A stretch of DNA of 64,000 nucleotides from Jonesiaceae bacterium BS-20 (GCA_039995105.1 CP146203.1:1674001-1738000), one strand, 5' to 3'. Positions 1 to 9,266 are shown, numbered from the stretch's first letter. Program-made: numbers and translations. Notes: generated from the letters alone by a model not told the origin.

Positions 1-127
1 GCTTCACCCCACCCTTTGAGGTCACCCAGGTGGCATCGGCAACAAGGTTGAACATCCCGCGGTATAGCGGAGCGGGAATCTTGTGAGCGTGCCGCCACGC
101 AAACCCGAACGCATTAAAACGGGCCAC
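1..127 (-). CDS. Phosphatidylinositol mannoside acyltransferase, 5' part only
   Basis: Only the first 42 codons are inside the window; the gene runs off the left edge. It begins with GTG two bases after the pgsA stop, so it is probably co-translated with pgsA. The peptide starts VARFNAFGFAWRHAHKIP, which resembles the N-terminus of actinobacterial lysophospholipid (PIM) acyltransferases. Known context: in actinobacteria the gene after pgsA acylates phosphatidylinositol mannosides at the inner membrane face. The assignment rests mainly on this position after pgsA, because the HX4D catalytic motif would lie outside the window. Confidence 0.75.
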   Translation of the reverse strand, partial: MARFNAFGFAWRHAHKIPAPLYRGMFNLVADATWVTSKGGVK

Positions 128-129
128 GG

Positions 130-771
130 TCAGTTCCCCTCGCCTTCCTGCACTTCTTGTAAGGCCATCCCCTGTTGGCGGACCACGGCGATGCGCTGCA
201 CCAACGTGATGATTGAGGCTAGGGCCAAGAACATTAATGCGAACATGAGGACGCCATCATTCGAGGTGAATCCGGCTACGCACGCGGCCAGCAGCGAAAT
301 CAGGAGCCGCTCGGGGCGTTCGGCGATCCCAACATTTGCGGTCATTCCCAGGCCCTCGGCGCGGGCTCGCGCATAGGAAACGAGCATCCCAAATACCAAG
401 CATGAAACCGACGCGATAACACCTAACGTTGCCCACCGCTCCTGACCATGAGCCAAAAAGTACCAGGCCAGACCCACAAAGATTGCGGCATCGGCAAGTC
501 GGTCAAGCGTGGAATCTAGGAAAGCGCCCCACGGGCCTGACTGCCCTGATAGCCGCGCCATGGTCCCGTCGAGGGAGTCTGCAAAAACAAAGAACCCGAT
601 AATGAGCGACCCTGCCGCAAGATGGTTCGTAGGAAACGCCCAGAGCGCTGCCACGATCACACCGATCGTGCCAACGATAGTCACCACGTCCGCGGAGATT
701 CCCAACTTAAGTAAAATCTTGGCGATCGGGCCAAAAATCTTTGCCATTACCCCGCGTAGGCCGTTGAGCAC
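130..771 (-). CDS. pgsA: Phosphatidylinositol phosphate synthase (CDP-alcohol phosphatidyltransferase)
   Basis: This integral membrane enzyme joins CDP-diacylglycerol to inositol phosphate, the first step toward PI and PIM lipids. The CDP-alcohol phosphotransferase signature is complete: D65, D68-G69, A72-R73, then G82, D86 and D90 with the canonical spacing. Several hydrophobic helices follow, and 213 aa is normal for the family. The GTG start has an AAGGAG-type ribosome binding site 8 bases upstream. In many actinobacteria thrS, a HIT gene, pgsA and patA form one block. Here a plus-strand dehydrogenase gene separates HIT from pgsA, so pgsA needs its own promoter between 772 and 1029. Confidence 0.93.
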   Translation of the reverse strand: MLNGLRGVMAKIFGPIAKILLKLGISADVVTIVGTIGVIVAALWAFPTNHLAAGSLIIGFFVFADSLDGTMARLSGQSGPWGAFLDSTLDRLADAAIFVGLAWYFLAHGQERWATLGVIASVSCLVFGMLVSYARARAEGLGMTANVGIAERPERLLISLLAACVAGFTSNDGVLMFALMFLALASIITLVQRIAVVRQQGMALQEVQEGEGN

Positions 772-879
772 CTTGAGCTCTCCTTAAAGCGTTGTTCTGC
801 CGCAACATGCGGCACCTCCCAATCTTGCCGCATGCGCGCCAAAAACTTGATATTGCACGCCATGATTTGCCAAGACTCA

Positions 880-914
880 TACCTAAATAACAGTAATATC
901 CACCTAAATAGGTA
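880..914. promoter_or_regulatory. Candidate operator: direct/inverted repeats between pgsA and bdhA
   Basis: The 9-mer ACCTAAATA occurs at 880-888 and again at 902-910, 22 bases apart (two helical turns). The second copy is part of the near-palindrome ACCTAAATAGGT. It lies in the divergent intergenic region between pgsA and bdhA, where a regulator could control either gene. This is pattern evidence only. Confidence 0.3.
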
Positions 915-1029
915 GGCATTAGTCCCCGTTACCCTCCAAGACCATACTTTCGTCCCATGTTTTCAAGGGTTCCCCGGAGATAATTGAAGTGGTGCAGCTC
1001 TCCTGCCCACTTAAATTTTTGGAGGTTTC

Positions 1030-2091
1030 ATGAAGGCAGCACGTTTTCATGGTCAGCGCGACATCCGCATTGATAACGTCCCAGTCCCAGAACTACGTCC
1101 CGGTGCGGTAGCAATCGACGTAGCTTGGTGTGGCATTTGCGGAACTGACCTACACGAGTTTCTCGAGGGACCAATCTTTATTTCCTCACCGGGTCATGAG
1201 CATCCCCTGTCGGGTGAGGCGTACCCGGTCATCATGGGGCACGAGTACTCCGGGACCATTACCGCACTCGGCGAGGGAGTCACCGACCTCGAGGTAGGTC
1301 AAAACGTCATTGTCGAGCCCTATTTTGTCTGTAACGAGTGTGACCAGTGCAAGGCTGGCCTGTACCACCTGTGTGACAAGATGGGCTTCATCGGTCTCGC
1401 CGGAGGAAGCGGAGGGCTCGCTGAGAAGGCAGTCGTTGACCGGCGTTGGGTCCACCCCATCGGCGATATTCCCCTAGATGAGGCAGCCCTTATTGAGCCA
1501 TTATCCGTGGGACACCACGCCGTCATGCTCGCCGACCCAAAACCTGGCCAAGTGGCTCTGGTTGGTGGCGCCGGTCCGATCGGTTTGTTGACAGCTGCCG
1601 TGCTCAAGGCGTTCGACGTCACCGTGATCATGTCTGAAGTCTCGAATGCCAGGAAAACCAAGGCTCTCGAGTCCGGTGTGGCCGACTTCGTCGTTGATCC
1701 AACCGAGCAGGATGTGGCTGAGTTTGTTCGCTCCAAGACCAATGGCAAGGGTGCAGACCTTGCGTTCGAGTGTTCATCCGTGAATGCGGTCTTGGACGCA
1801 ATCATTGATTCCGTCAAGGCCCGGGCAACTGTCGTGATCGTTTCGATTTGGTCTCAGCGTGCGACCTTCGACATTCAACGGATGGTCCTGAAGGAAATCA
1901 AGATGGTGGGCTCGATTGCTTATGCCAATGACCATGCCAAGACTATTGAACTGGTCAAGGCGGGCAAGGTGGATCTTAAACCATTCATCACTGGCAAAAT
2001 TGGCTTGGACGGGCTGATTACGGAGGGCTTCGACACCCTGATTCACCGTAACGAGACCGCAGTCAAGATTCTTGTTTCGCCTAATCTCTAA
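1030..2091 (+). CDS. bdhA: (R,R)-butanediol dehydrogenase-like zinc alcohol dehydrogenase
   Basis: This is a medium-chain zinc dehydrogenase that probably interconverts acetoin and 2,3-butanediol with NAD(H) in the cytoplasm. The catalytic zinc motif is CGICGTDLH (C37), followed by GHE in the usual place. Structural zinc cysteines are in CNECDQCKAGLYHLC. The Rossmann glycines are VGGAGPIG. The length, 353 aa, fits, and the N-terminus with its GPIFI and HPL(S/T) segment closely resembles Bacillus BdhA. A GGAGG ribosome binding site precedes the ATG. It sits alone on the plus strand inside a conserved minus-strand block, which suggests a later insertion. Related polyol dehydrogenases (sorbitol, threonine) are the alternative. 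Confidence 0.85.
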   Translation: MKAARFHGQRDIRIDNVPVPELRPGAVAIDVAWCGICGTDLHEFLEGPIFISSPGHEHPLSGEAYPVIMGHEYSGTITALGEGVTDLEVGQNVIVEPYFVCNECDQCKAGLYHLCDKMGFIGLAGGSGGLAEKAVVDRRWVHPIGDIPLDEAALIEPLSVGHHAVMLADPKPGQVALVGGAGPIGLLTAAVLKAFDVTVIMSEVSNARKTKALESGVADFVVDPTEQDVAEFVRSKTNGKGADLAFECSSVNAVLDAIIDSVKARATVVIVSIWSQRATFDIQRMVLKEIKMVGSIAYANDHAKTIELVKAGKVDLKPFITGKIGLDGLITEGFDTLIHRNETAVKILVSPNL

Positions 2092-2100
2092 CCTCAAAAC

Positions 2101-2135
2101 ACTAGGCACTAGGCACTAGGCACTAGGCACTAGGC
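2101..2135 (+). repeat. Heptanucleotide tandem repeat (ACTAGGC)x5
   Basis: Five perfect head-to-tail copies of ACTAGGC start 9 bases after the bdhA stop codon. The array is noncoding, between the convergent bdhA and HIT genes. A 7-bp unit is prone to slippage, so copy number may vary among strains. Confidence 0.97.
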
Positions 2136-2145
2136 AAACAAAACA

Positions 2146-2187
2146 TTCCGTGTGGTTCTCCAAGTTGTATTGGGGATCCGCACGGAA
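2146..2187 (-). terminator. Probable bidirectional terminator hairpin
   Basis: An inverted repeat with arms TTCCGTGTGG and CCGCACGGAA (one G-U pair) and an inner CTCC/GGGG pairing. On the minus strand it is followed by TGTTTTGTTTG, so it would end the thrS-HIT transcript; it may also stop bdhA. Confidence 0.65.
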
Positions 2188-2221
2188 CGTCTTTGTACTG
2201 CTTATGGGTGCTTGCTCATGA

Positions 2222-2827
2222 CTACTCGCTTTGTTCCCAGGCGGTCGCCAGTTGATCGCGGGTCTGACCCAACAAGGAAGGCATCGCTTTTGTTTGGGCG
2301 ATAATGGGGAAGAAATTGGCATCCCCAGACCACCTGGGCACCACGTGCTGGTGTAGGTGTGCAGCAATCCCAGCACCGCCAGCGTCGCCCTGGTTCATAC
2401 CAATGTTGAACCCCGCTGGTGACATTGCCAGTGTCAGCGCGCGCATGGCCCGCTGCGTCAAGTAACCAATTTCCGCAACTACGTCCGCGGACACTTGGTC
2501 ATACGTGGCAACGTGCTCGAATGGGCACACCATGAGGTGACCGTTGTTGTACGGGAAAAGATTCAATACCACGTAGGCAAGTTCGCCTCGAGCGACAACC
2601 AACCCCTCAACGTCGGACTTCTGTGGGATGAGGCAAAAGGGACACTGTTTGGCGGAGCCGTCCGAGGGCCGGGCCTCCCCACCGATGTATGCCATGCGGT
2701 GAGGAGTCCACAGCCTCTGCAAATGATCGCTCTGGCCCGCAAACTCTTCTGCGCCTTGAATTTGCGCTTCCGAGCCCTGCTCGGTTTCGAGCAAGTTCGG
2801 TTCTGCTTTGCGGGTTAGGTCGGACAT
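2222..2827 (-). CDS. HIT-family hydrolase/AP4A phosphorylase-like protein
   Basis: A histidine-triad nucleotide-binding protein that acts on the phosphate bonds of dinucleoside polyphosphates or AMP derivatives. The triad is HLHQHVV (H157, H159, H161) and the zinc-type CxxC is C62-C65. Length is 201 aa with about 35 variable residues at the N-terminus. The ATG lies 2 bases after the thrS stop, a tight coupling that matches the thrS-HIT pair in mycobacteria (Rv2614c-Rv2613c). The exact substrate cannot be read from sequence. Confidence 0.88.
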   Translation of the reverse strand: MSDLTRKAEPNLLETEQGSEAQIQGAEEFAGQSDHLQRLWTPHRMAYIGGEARPSDGSAKQCPFCLIPQKSDVEGLVVARGELAYVVLNLFPYNNGHLMVCPFEHVATYDQVSADVVAEIGYLTQRAMRALTLAMSPAGFNIGMNQGDAGGAGIAAHLHQHVVPRWSGDANFFPIIAQTKAMPSLLGQTRDQLATAWEQSE

Positions 2828-2829
2828 GA

Positions 2830-4851
2830 TCAGACCTGGGCGCGAGTCTTGATAGCGTCAACAACGCGAGCAATAGCGTCTTCAATCTTGATGCCGTTTT
2901 CCTGGCTTCCGTCACGGAACCGGAATGAAACAGCGCCGTTCTCAGCGTCCTCGCCACCGGCGATGATAGTGAACGGAACCTTCGACTTCGAGGCATTACG
3001 GATCTTCTTAGGGAACCGTTCAGAGGAATCGTCGATTTCAACGCGCACGCCCGCGGCACGTAGCTGGGCGGCCACGTCCTCGAGGTATTCATTGAAAGCC
3101 TCCGCAACAGGAACCGCAAGTACCTGAACCGGAGCCAGCCATACCGGGAATGCGCCCGCATAGTGCTCGGTCAAGACCGCAAAGAAGCGTTCGATAGATC
3201 CAAACAAGGCGCGGTGAATCATGACCGGGCGACGGCGGGTACCATCTGCTGCCGCGTACTCAAGGTCAAACTTCTCCGGCAGGTTGAAGTCCAGCTGAAT
3301 CGTAGACATCTGCCAGGTACGACCAATCGCGTCCTTAGCCTGAACGGAGATCTTCGGACCGTAGAACGCAGCGCCGCCCGGGTCTGGAACGAGTTCCAAA
3401 CCGGAGGCTTGGGCAACTTCTTCAAGCGTACGAGTCGCGGTTTCCCATACCTCGTCAGATCCGACAGTCTTTTCTGGGTCACGGGTGGAAAGTTCTAGGT
3501 AGAAGTCGTCCAGACCGTAGTCCTTGAGCAGGTCAAGCACAAAGTTCAGTGCATCGGTGAGCTCGTCCTTCATCTGCTCTTCGGTGCAGTAAATGTGCGC
3601 GTCGTCCTGGGTGAATCCGCGGGCACGGGTCAACCCGTGAACCACACCAGACTTTTCATAACGGTAGACCGTTCCAAACTCGAACAAGCGCATTGGAAGT
3701 TCCCGGTATGACCGGCCCCGGGCATCGAAAATCAGGTTGTGCATTGGGCAGTTCATCGGCTTGAGGTAGTAGTTCTGCCCAGCACGGCGAACATTACCCT
3801 CGGCATCCAGCTCTTCATCCATGTGCATGGGAGGGTACATACCCTCGGCGTACCAGTCGAGGTGACCGGAAACTTGGTAGAGCTTTTCCTTGGTGATGTG
3901 AGGGGTATTTACAAAGGAATAGCCGGCCTCAATGTGACGCTTACGGGAGTACTCTTCCATCTCGGTGCGGATGATTCCGCCCTTAGGGTGGAACACTGCC
4001 AGTCCCGAGCCCATCTCATCTGGGAACGAGAATAGGTCAAGCTCCACTCCGAGACGGCGGTGATCGCGCTTCTCAGCCTCTTCCAAACGGGTGAGGTACT
4101 CGGTCAACTCATCCTTGGTAGGCCAAGCGGTTCCGTAAATGCGCTGCAGTTGCGGGTTCTTCTCGTTGCCCCGCCAGTACGCGGCGGCGCTACGCATCAG
4201 TTTGAAGCCGTTGCCAATGAGACGAGTGCTTGGCAGGTGCGGGCCGCGGCAGAGGTCCTCCCAGGTAACTTCGCCGTTACGCTTGACGTTTTCGTAAATG
4301 GTGAGTTCGCCCGCGCCAACCTCAACGCTCGCGCCTTCGGCCGCCTCGTCGCCCTTGCCCTTGAGGCCAATGAGCTCAATCTTGTATGGCTCGTTGGCTA
4401 GTTCAGCGTGGCCCTGCTCGTCCGTGATGACACGGCGGTTAAAGGTTTGTCCTTCTTTGATGATCCGCATCATCTGCTTCTCGAGGGCTTTGAGGTCCTC
4501 GGGAGCAAACGGGGTCTCAACGTCGAAGTCGTAGTAAAAGCCGTCGGTGATGGGAGGGCCAATGCCCAACTTGGCATCAGGGTTTACCTTTTGAACGGCC
4601 TGAGCCAGCACGTGAGCGGCCGAGTGACGCAGCACCTGGAGCCCGTCCGGGGAGTCAATGGTCACCGCCTCAACCGTGTCCCCTTGCTCCGGGGCTTCAA
4701 ATAGGTCCTTAAGCTCACCGTTTACCCGTAGAACCACAACTTCTTTGCGGTCTTTGAACAGGTCGGTGCCAGTAGTTCCTACAGTTACCGTAGTCTCCTG
4801 GCCGTCCAGGGTAAAGGTGACTTGGGGCAGCTGCTGCGAAACTTCGGACAC
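2830..4851 (-). CDS. thrS: Threonyl-tRNA synthetase
   Basis: Charges tRNA-Thr in the cytoplasm. The protein has an N-terminal TGS domain, an editing domain with HxxxH (RHSAAHV near residue 76), a class II catalytic core including the zinc-ligand segment LKPMNCPMH, and a C-terminal anticodon-binding domain. I start at the GTG at 4851 (673 aa) because GAGGAG lies 7 bases upstream; a TTG five codons earlier is in frame but would place that site inside the gene. No T-box leader was recognised upstream. It is co-transcribed with the HIT gene. Confidence 0.96.
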   Translation of the reverse strand: MSEVSQQLPQVTFTLDGQETTVTVGTTGTDLFKDRKEVVVLRVNGELKDLFEAPEQGDTVEAVTIDSPDGLQVLRHSAAHVLAQAVQKVNPDAKLGIGPPITDGFYYDFDVETPFAPEDLKALEKQMMRIIKEGQTFNRRVITDEQGHAELANEPYKIELIGLKGKGDEAAEGASVEVGAGELTIYENVKRNGEVTWEDLCRGPHLPSTRLIGNGFKLMRSAAAYWRGNEKNPQLQRIYGTAWPTKDELTEYLTRLEEAEKRDHRRLGVELDLFSFPDEMGSGLAVFHPKGGIIRTEMEEYSRKRHIEAGYSFVNTPHITKEKLYQVSGHLDWYAEGMYPPMHMDEELDAEGNVRRAGQNYYLKPMNCPMHNLIFDARGRSYRELPMRLFEFGTVYRYEKSGVVHGLTRARGFTQDDAHIYCTEEQMKDELTDALNFVLDLLKDYGLDDFYLELSTRDPEKTVGSDEVWETATRTLEEVAQASGLELVPDPGGAAFYGPKISVQAKDAIGRTWQMSTIQLDFNLPEKFDLEYAAADGTRRRPVMIHRALFGSIERFFAVLTEHYAGAFPVWLAPVQVLAVPVAEAFNEYLEDVAAQLRAAGVRVEIDDSSERFPKKIRNASKSKVPFTIIAGGEDAENGAVSFRFRDGSQENGIKIEDAIARVVDAIKTRAQV

Positions 4852-4966
4852 GGAAGTTCTCCTCAAACATAGACAGGAGCACCACCGGAAGGTGGCACCC
4901 CTGTCATTCTACCGAGTCACACAACATTTATTCGCATGGCTCGATAGGTAAGTGTGGATTAAGACT

Positions 4967-5182
4967 TTAGTTAATCTTCTTCGCCTGCTCAGCGATGCTC
5001 TGCACCTTGCCATCGAGAGCGTCTGGAGTTACTTTCTGAATCTGCTCTGACACCTGGTCAATACGCTCATCAGTGGCGACCTTCTTCACCTTATCAATGA
5101 TGGACTCCGACCCACCCTTGGCTCCCTTGTCACCTGAGACCAGGTCTTTTGCCTTGTTTACCAAATCATCAAGTCCAGCCAT
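4967..5182 (-). CDS. Small MT0933-type antitoxin-like protein
   Basis: A 71-aa hydrophilic, lysine-rich protein beginning MAGLDDLVNKAKDLV, with heptad-like helical segments. The pattern matches the Rv0909/MT0933 antitoxin family (PF14013), whose members are often found without a toxin. No toxin gene is adjacent, so a different role (for example a stress-linked small protein) is equally possible. AGAGGAG lies upstream of the ATG. Confidence 0.6.
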   Translation of the reverse strand: MAGLDDLVNKAKDLVSGDKGAKGGSESIIDKVKKVATDERIDQVSEQIQKVTPDALDGKVQSIAEQAKKIN

Positions 5183-5337
5183 GATAAAACTCCTCTTCGA
5201 ATTGATGAGACCAACCTAACAACAGTCTCTGGTCATAAAGTACTCCCTTACGGGTTCCCTTGCCAATAGAAACACCAAGGATTCTGGATGAATGCTCCAA
5301 TCACCGCATTCATTCATCTAACGGAGAACTTATAGGT

Positions 5338-6162
5338 CTACATAAAAACCACGATGAGCAAGACCGTCAGTGCAACGGACGCAAAAATCTCACCAATGCC
5401 CAGTTGTTTTGGTGTGGCTCGCGTTCTTGGGACTACCTGCGACCGGACCGCCAAGATGGCAAAGAAAGCCGAAAATAGCCCTGCATCGACCCAGGTTACG
5501 GTTGCCGGAATCACGAGGGCGAGCAGGGGCCCCGTTGCAACCAACCCCCAGTGGAAGCCGATTGACCCCAGCAAGTAGCCTCGCGAACCACGCTCCCGGA
5601 TCACGGTTTTGACGTATAGAACTGTGCCAAAAAAGTACAACACAACCAGACCAAAGGCGATCCAAACCCCAGTCCAGTTATCCCCTGCCCACCCCGCACT
5701 CGCGTAGTAAGCAACGGGGAGCATGAGTGAGGTTGCCAGTACCAATACCGTGTCGTTCAACAGCGAACGATCCTTACGCCGGTGTGAACAGACCAGGCTC
5801 GTAACCAGTAGCGGCAAATACAGAGGCAACCAAGTAACTAGATCTACTTGCTGCATTAGTATCCACAGGCCAAAGGCGACCGCGATGAGTCCATATGCAC
5901 GAACGGGCGGGAAGTACTTTTGCCTGCGCCGTGACTTGAGCCAAAGGCCCGCCGCGTAGAAGCCAAAGTAACCGACCAGCCAGATTCCCGTGAGCGGCAG
6001 ATGAATCCACGCTGGTCCTCCCAGCACAATCCCCAACACGAGCGGAACAATCACCATCGCCCAGGCACCATGCTGGTCCGGCACCCATCCGGGCGCTAGA
6101 CGCTTGCGCTTGCGCCTCTTGATTGGAACGGGGCGGGGAGCTGTGGAATTAGCGACGGCCAT
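5338..6162 (-). CDS. YwiC-like integral membrane protein
   Basis: A 274-aa protein with about seven to eight hydrophobic helices. The basic N-terminus (KRRKRKRLAPGW) is followed by the conserved PDQHGAWAM segment typical of the YwiC-like family. In Bacillus the founding member sits near nitrate respiration genes, but its function is unknown. No respiratory genes are next to it here. A weak hairpin (GAATGC/GCATTC, about 5291-5312) lies downstream. Confidence 0.8.
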   Translation of the reverse strand: MAVANSTAPRPVPIKRRKRKRLAPGWVPDQHGAWAMVIVPLVLGIVLGGPAWIHLPLTGIWLVGYFGFYAAGLWLKSRRRQKYFPPVRAYGLIAVAFGLWILMQQVDLVTWLPLYLPLLVTSLVCSHRRKDRSLLNDTVLVLATSLMLPVAYYASAGWAGDNWTGVWIAFGLVVLYFFGTVLYVKTVIRERGSRGYLLGSIGFHWGLVATGPLLALVIPATVTWVDAGLFSAFFAILAVRSQVVPRTRATPKQLGIGEIFASVALTVLLIVVFM

Positions 6163-6250
6163 ACCCTATATTCTGACATATGAATATCGTGCGTCAGATA
6201 GGACCGGGGGCCCACACACCCCAGCTGGCCCTTAGTCCTGCAACGCAAAA

Positions 6251-6282
6251 AGTCCCGGCCTCGTTTTCACGAGACCGGGACT
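6251..6282 (-). terminator. Terminator of tRNA-Gly copy 1
   Basis: Hairpin AGTCCCGG..CTCG / CGAG..CCGGGACT with a TTTTCA loop. On the minus strand it is followed by five T's directly downstream of the tRNA-Gly gene. It could also act on the plus strand, where TTCTGTTTT follows. Confidence 0.8.
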
Positions 6283-6292
6283 TTCTGTTTTG

Positions 6293-6364
6293 AGCGGACA
6301 ACGGGATTTGAACCCGCGACCCCCACCTTGGCAAGGTGGTGCTCTACCGCTGAGCTATGTCCGC
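6293..6364 (-). tRNA. tRNA-Gly (anticodon GCC), copy 1
   Basis: A 72-nt cloverleaf on the minus strand. The acceptor stem is GCGGACA/TGTCCGC, the anticodon loop contains GCC, and the T arm has GGTTCAAATCC. No CCA is encoded. The gene body is identical to the copy at 10938-11009. Confidence 0.96.
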
Positions 6365-6539
6365 AATGTTTACCGGGTTTCCCTGGCAACAAGTAAAACT
6401 CTACCCAATGAAACTCGTTAATAAAAATCCAAACAGCCAAAAGATGCGCACATCACATCGCGGCCCAGTTTTTTGGCATCTACGCACTTCAACGCATATG
6501 CGGTAGATTATTTCCAGTGGACATACCAATGGAGGAAGC

Positions 6540-6872
6540 ATGGCAAAGATGCGGTCAATCACAACATTGACTAGCAACCACGTTGGCCTGCATATCAAGA
6601 TTGTCGATGTCGACCAGACCTACAAGGGGCAGCTGACCGGCATTGAAGCCGCACCAACGCACAGCCCTAACGAGCACCCCACCGTTTGGATTATTAGCAT
6701 CGACGATGAACCAAACTCAGTTTCAAGTGCCGCCTTGTGGAAACGCCTGCCAATAGTACGACCAGGCCAGTTCGCAATTGCTCTGACCGAAGAAGCAGCT
6801 TGGCAGACAGCAGTCTCTGCAATCCCCCGGCTTGTCATTCGTGGCATCGGCCGACTAATTGATGCATTTTGA
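6540..6872 (+). CDS. Hypothetical protein, 110 aa
   Basis: Not recognised. The ATG has a good GGAGGA ribosome binding site 4 bases upstream. The protein is soluble, without signal peptide or long hydrophobic helix. The segment around residues 15-37 (VGLHIKIVD...GQLTGIE) looks like a small beta-barrel of SH3 or LSm type, but this is only a visual impression. It stands alone between tRNA-Gly copy 1 and the convergent PKD/lipoprotein operon. Confidence 0.6.
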   Translation: MAKMRSITTLTSNHVGLHIKIVDVDQTYKGQLTGIEAAPTHSPNEHPTVWIISIDDEPNSVSSAALWKRLPIVRPGQFAIALTEEAAWQTAVSAIPRLVIRGIGRLIDAF

Positions 6873-6956
6873 GCGACGATTTGGATAGCCCATCTTGGCT
6901 TTACTCGGCAACCAAACAAGGTTGGCAGCCCGGCATTTACCAATTGATGTTGGCCG

Positions 6957-7796
6957 TTAGTTAATATTGACCGGCAGGAGTTCGATCACGGTAATGCTGT
7001 CACTCGTTTCGTTTGTGGTGACCGTGCCCGGTATTGTTTGCCACGCTCCCCCAGCTACCTGAAACCTGCCCCGCCACGTCGTAGTCAACGACACCGTAAC
7101 CGGCCCGCGCTTGGTGTAGTTGTGTTCATATGAATGATCCGGGTACCGCCGGTTTGGATCAGTGGTCACAAACACCGGGGTCCCATCACCGTAATCCCAC
7201 GCAAACCGGGTTGGCGTTGCCTCGATCAACACCCTCGTTCCTAAAATCGTGGTGTTCAACAACTGCGGGGTCACACTGGACTGCACAATAAACGGCAGAT
7301 TAATCACCGGCTCACCACTCGTTGGCGCAAACGTAATCCCAGACCCCGCCAACGGTAACTCCTGAAACTCCCGCGCCACCACCTCGACCGTCACTACCCC
7401 AGGCCCGCCCGGTCGAGCAACACAATCGCGAGGCATCGCTTGCCCCCGACGACTCAACTCCTCACCCGTAACCGGATCCAACAGCCTGAAAACACTGAGC
7501 CCCACCGGACAATCCCGCGCCCGAGCTCGACTGACATTCGCACAATACGACGTCAACGACGGGAAATAATCCCCCATACACGACGGCGCAAACCACCGCG
7601 TCACCGCAACATTCGACGCACGAGATTGGAACTTTTGCACATAGTGCTCTCGCTTTGAATTCCTCATGATTCCGTTACCATGCAACGCATTTCCGCCATT
7701 TCCAGAAGCGAAGTCAATTTCCGCTCCAGAAGCACTTGGAACTACCAGCAAATAAATCAGCAGACCGAAACAAAAGGTTCTTGATAGCCGTTCCAT
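6957..7796 (-). CDS. Exported PKD-domain protein
   Basis: A 279-aa protein with a signal peptide (hydrophobic residues about 8-24, ending SASGA) and a C-terminal PKD-like beta-sandwich around residues 195-250, marked by WDYGDGTP and the later HSYEHNY. Six cysteines in the exported part could form disulfides. It starts 2 bases after the stop of the DUF6318 lipoprotein gene, so the two are translated together and probably act together at the cell surface. PKD domains usually mediate protein or carbohydrate contacts; the ligand is unknown. Confidence 0.75.
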   Translation of the reverse strand: MERLSRTFCFGLLIYLLVVPSASGAEIDFASGNGGNALHGNGIMRNSKREHYVQKFQSRASNVAVTRWFAPSCMGDYFPSLTSYCANVSRARARDCPVGLSVFRLLDPVTGEELSRRGQAMPRDCVARPGGPGVVTVEVVAREFQELPLAGSGITFAPTSGEPVINLPFIVQSSVTPQLLNTTILGTRVLIEATPTRFAWDYGDGTPVFVTTDPNRRYPDHSYEHNYTKRGPVTVSLTTTWRGRFQVAGGAWQTIPGTVTTNETSDSITVIELLPVNIN

Positions 7797-7798
7797 AG

Positions 7799-8470
7799 CT
7801 ATTCAGCAATTTCTGACAGTGCCCAGGCCTCATCCATAAACTCAACGAAGATGAAGGCTTCAAAATCTTTGGAAGCAATAGTGGAAATAGTATTTCCCGT
7901 TGTGTCTTGTACCTCTGCTTCCAACTGCTCGATCATGCAGTGGACTTCCCAAACTCCGGGGACAAACTCTTCCACTTGTAATACTCTCCGCAAACTAGCT
8001 TCGCCACCGAATAGAACTTGGCCGTCTTTAGTTAGGGCCTCTACCTCCTCCGCGACTTCCGCACAGATCGCACAGTCTTCTGTTCCCAATTGAGACCAAC
8101 GATCTAAATCACCAGTTGCACGAACGAAATTGTATTCATCCAAAAAATACTCGGCTGCACTTTTGGCGCCTTCTTCGGTGTTCTCATTAATGAGTTGCGC
8201 GGGGTCTGGAGGGGTGGGTTCCGGCGTGGGTTCGAAAGTAGTCGGCTCGGCAGTGGGTTCAGGAGCATCAGTACTCTTGCCTGGCTCTGGTGTGGACGGC
8301 GCTGTCTCTGTCGACGTTGGTGCGGCTGTCGGAACTAGTTCAGACTCTGTGCCACAGCCAGTCAGCACCAGCCCAGTTGCTACAGCAAGAGCACACAATG
8401 CCGTCCCAGTACCGCGCCGGTGCGATAACTGAACCCGCCAATCCAAGAAGAGTGTGAGCATGGTAACCAT
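7799..8470 (-). CDS. DUF6318 family lipoprotein
   Basis: A 223-aa predicted lipoprotein. The lipobox LTGC is at about residue 39, preceded by a hydrophobic stretch, and a Thr/Pro/Glu-rich linker follows. The globular C-terminal domain carries the pattern AAEYFLDEYNF...GTEDCAICAE that I associate with DUF6318. No clear ribosome binding site precedes the first ATG; an in-frame ATG three codons later, or a later TTG, could be the start. It is the first gene of a pair with the PKD protein. Confidence 0.72.
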   Translation of the reverse strand: MVTMLTLFLDWRVQLSHRRGTGTALCALAVATGLVLTGCGTESELVPTAAPTSTETAPSTPEPGKSTDAPEPTAEPTTFEPTPEPTPPDPAQLINENTEEGAKSAAEYFLDEYNFVRATGDLDRWSQLGTEDCAICAEVAEEVEALTKDGQVLFGGEASLRRVLQVEEFVPGVWEVHCMIEQLEAEVQDTTGNTISTIASKDFEAFIFVEFMDEAWALSEIAE

Positions 8471-8550
8471 TTGACCAAATTGTGGGCTTGGTTATCTAGG
8501 GGCCCTTCTCCCCTGTGGAAAACGGCCCGGTGCCTCAAGTAAGTCGGACT

Positions 8551-9261
8551 TTAGTTTCTAAGTCCAAGTTCCGCTAACAGTTCGGCTGACAACGGGATCG
8601 GATTGTTTGGAGCCCCAATAACGGTCTGGTCATCCAAAATACGGTAACTGCCCTGATCAGGATTGAGCGGAAACCCAATTTGGTTGCATTCGACTTCTCC
8701 CAGACTCAAGAACATAACTGCCATATCCCCCACATTGAGCTGGGGCGGCTCCGATGGCGAGTTAATTACCCAGTAGGCAACGTCGATCTCTTGTCCTACC
8801 TCGAGCTCACCCTTTGCAGAGCTTTGAACTTCCACGGTGATGATTTGGTAGCCAAGGTCATCGATCCCTCGTTCACTTGTCTCAACCACAACACCGCTAA
8901 CTACGACATCGGCCATGTTCACAAGCGCAGCTTCGCTCTCGTACCAAGGCCAATCTCCCATAGTCTCTCTTTGCTCCGCCCACACGCTATCCCCGAAGCT
9001 CGGGCTACTATCCCTAGCTGCTAGAAACCCAAGTACCGCGGTGCCTGCAATAACTACGATCAGTCCCCCCAGCGCTAGGCCAAAAGCAATTGGGCTTCGA
9101 CCAAGAAAATTCCCCCTAGATCTGACCTTGGAAGTGGACCCTAACCCCTGGGGGCTTTCCATAATCTGCGTGAGTAGATCGTCTTGTGCACCCATAACGG
9201 GCTCGGGAATGGGAGTCCGACTAGGATCGGCTTCTTGGAACAATCGGTCCAGACTCTTCAT
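8551..9261 (-). CDS. Single-pass membrane protein, probable anti-sigma partner
   Basis: A 236-aa protein with a cytoplasmic N-terminus of about 55 residues, one strong transmembrane helix (about 57-80) and an extracytoplasmic domain of about 150 residues. It starts just after the ECF sigma factor stop, the usual place for an anti-sigma factor or sensor. No zinc-binding HxxxCxxC motif is visible, so it would not be a classic ZAS anti-sigma factor. The outer domain (VVVSGVVVETSERG, beta-rich) is unrecognised. Confidence 0.65.
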   Translation of the reverse strand: MKSLDRLFQEADPSRTPIPEPVMGAQDDLLTQIMESPQGLGSTSKVRSRGNFLGRSPIAFGLALGGLIVVIAGTAVLGFLAARDSSPSFGDSVWAEQRETMGDWPWYESEAALVNMADVVVSGVVVETSERGIDDLGYQIITVEVQSSAKGELEVGQEIDVAYWVINSPSEPPQLNVGDMAVMFLSLGEVECNQIGFPLNPDQGSYRILDDQTVIGAPNNPIPLSAELLAELGLRN

Positions 9262-9266
9262 CCGAA

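Noticed and set aside
4867-4966. T-box or other leader RNA before thrS
   Set aside because: Too short, and no T-box sequence or specifier hairpin could be seen.
4967-5182. Complete toxin-antitoxin pair around the MT0933-like gene
   Set aside because: No small toxin-like ORF on either side; the neighbours are thrS and a YwiC-like gene.
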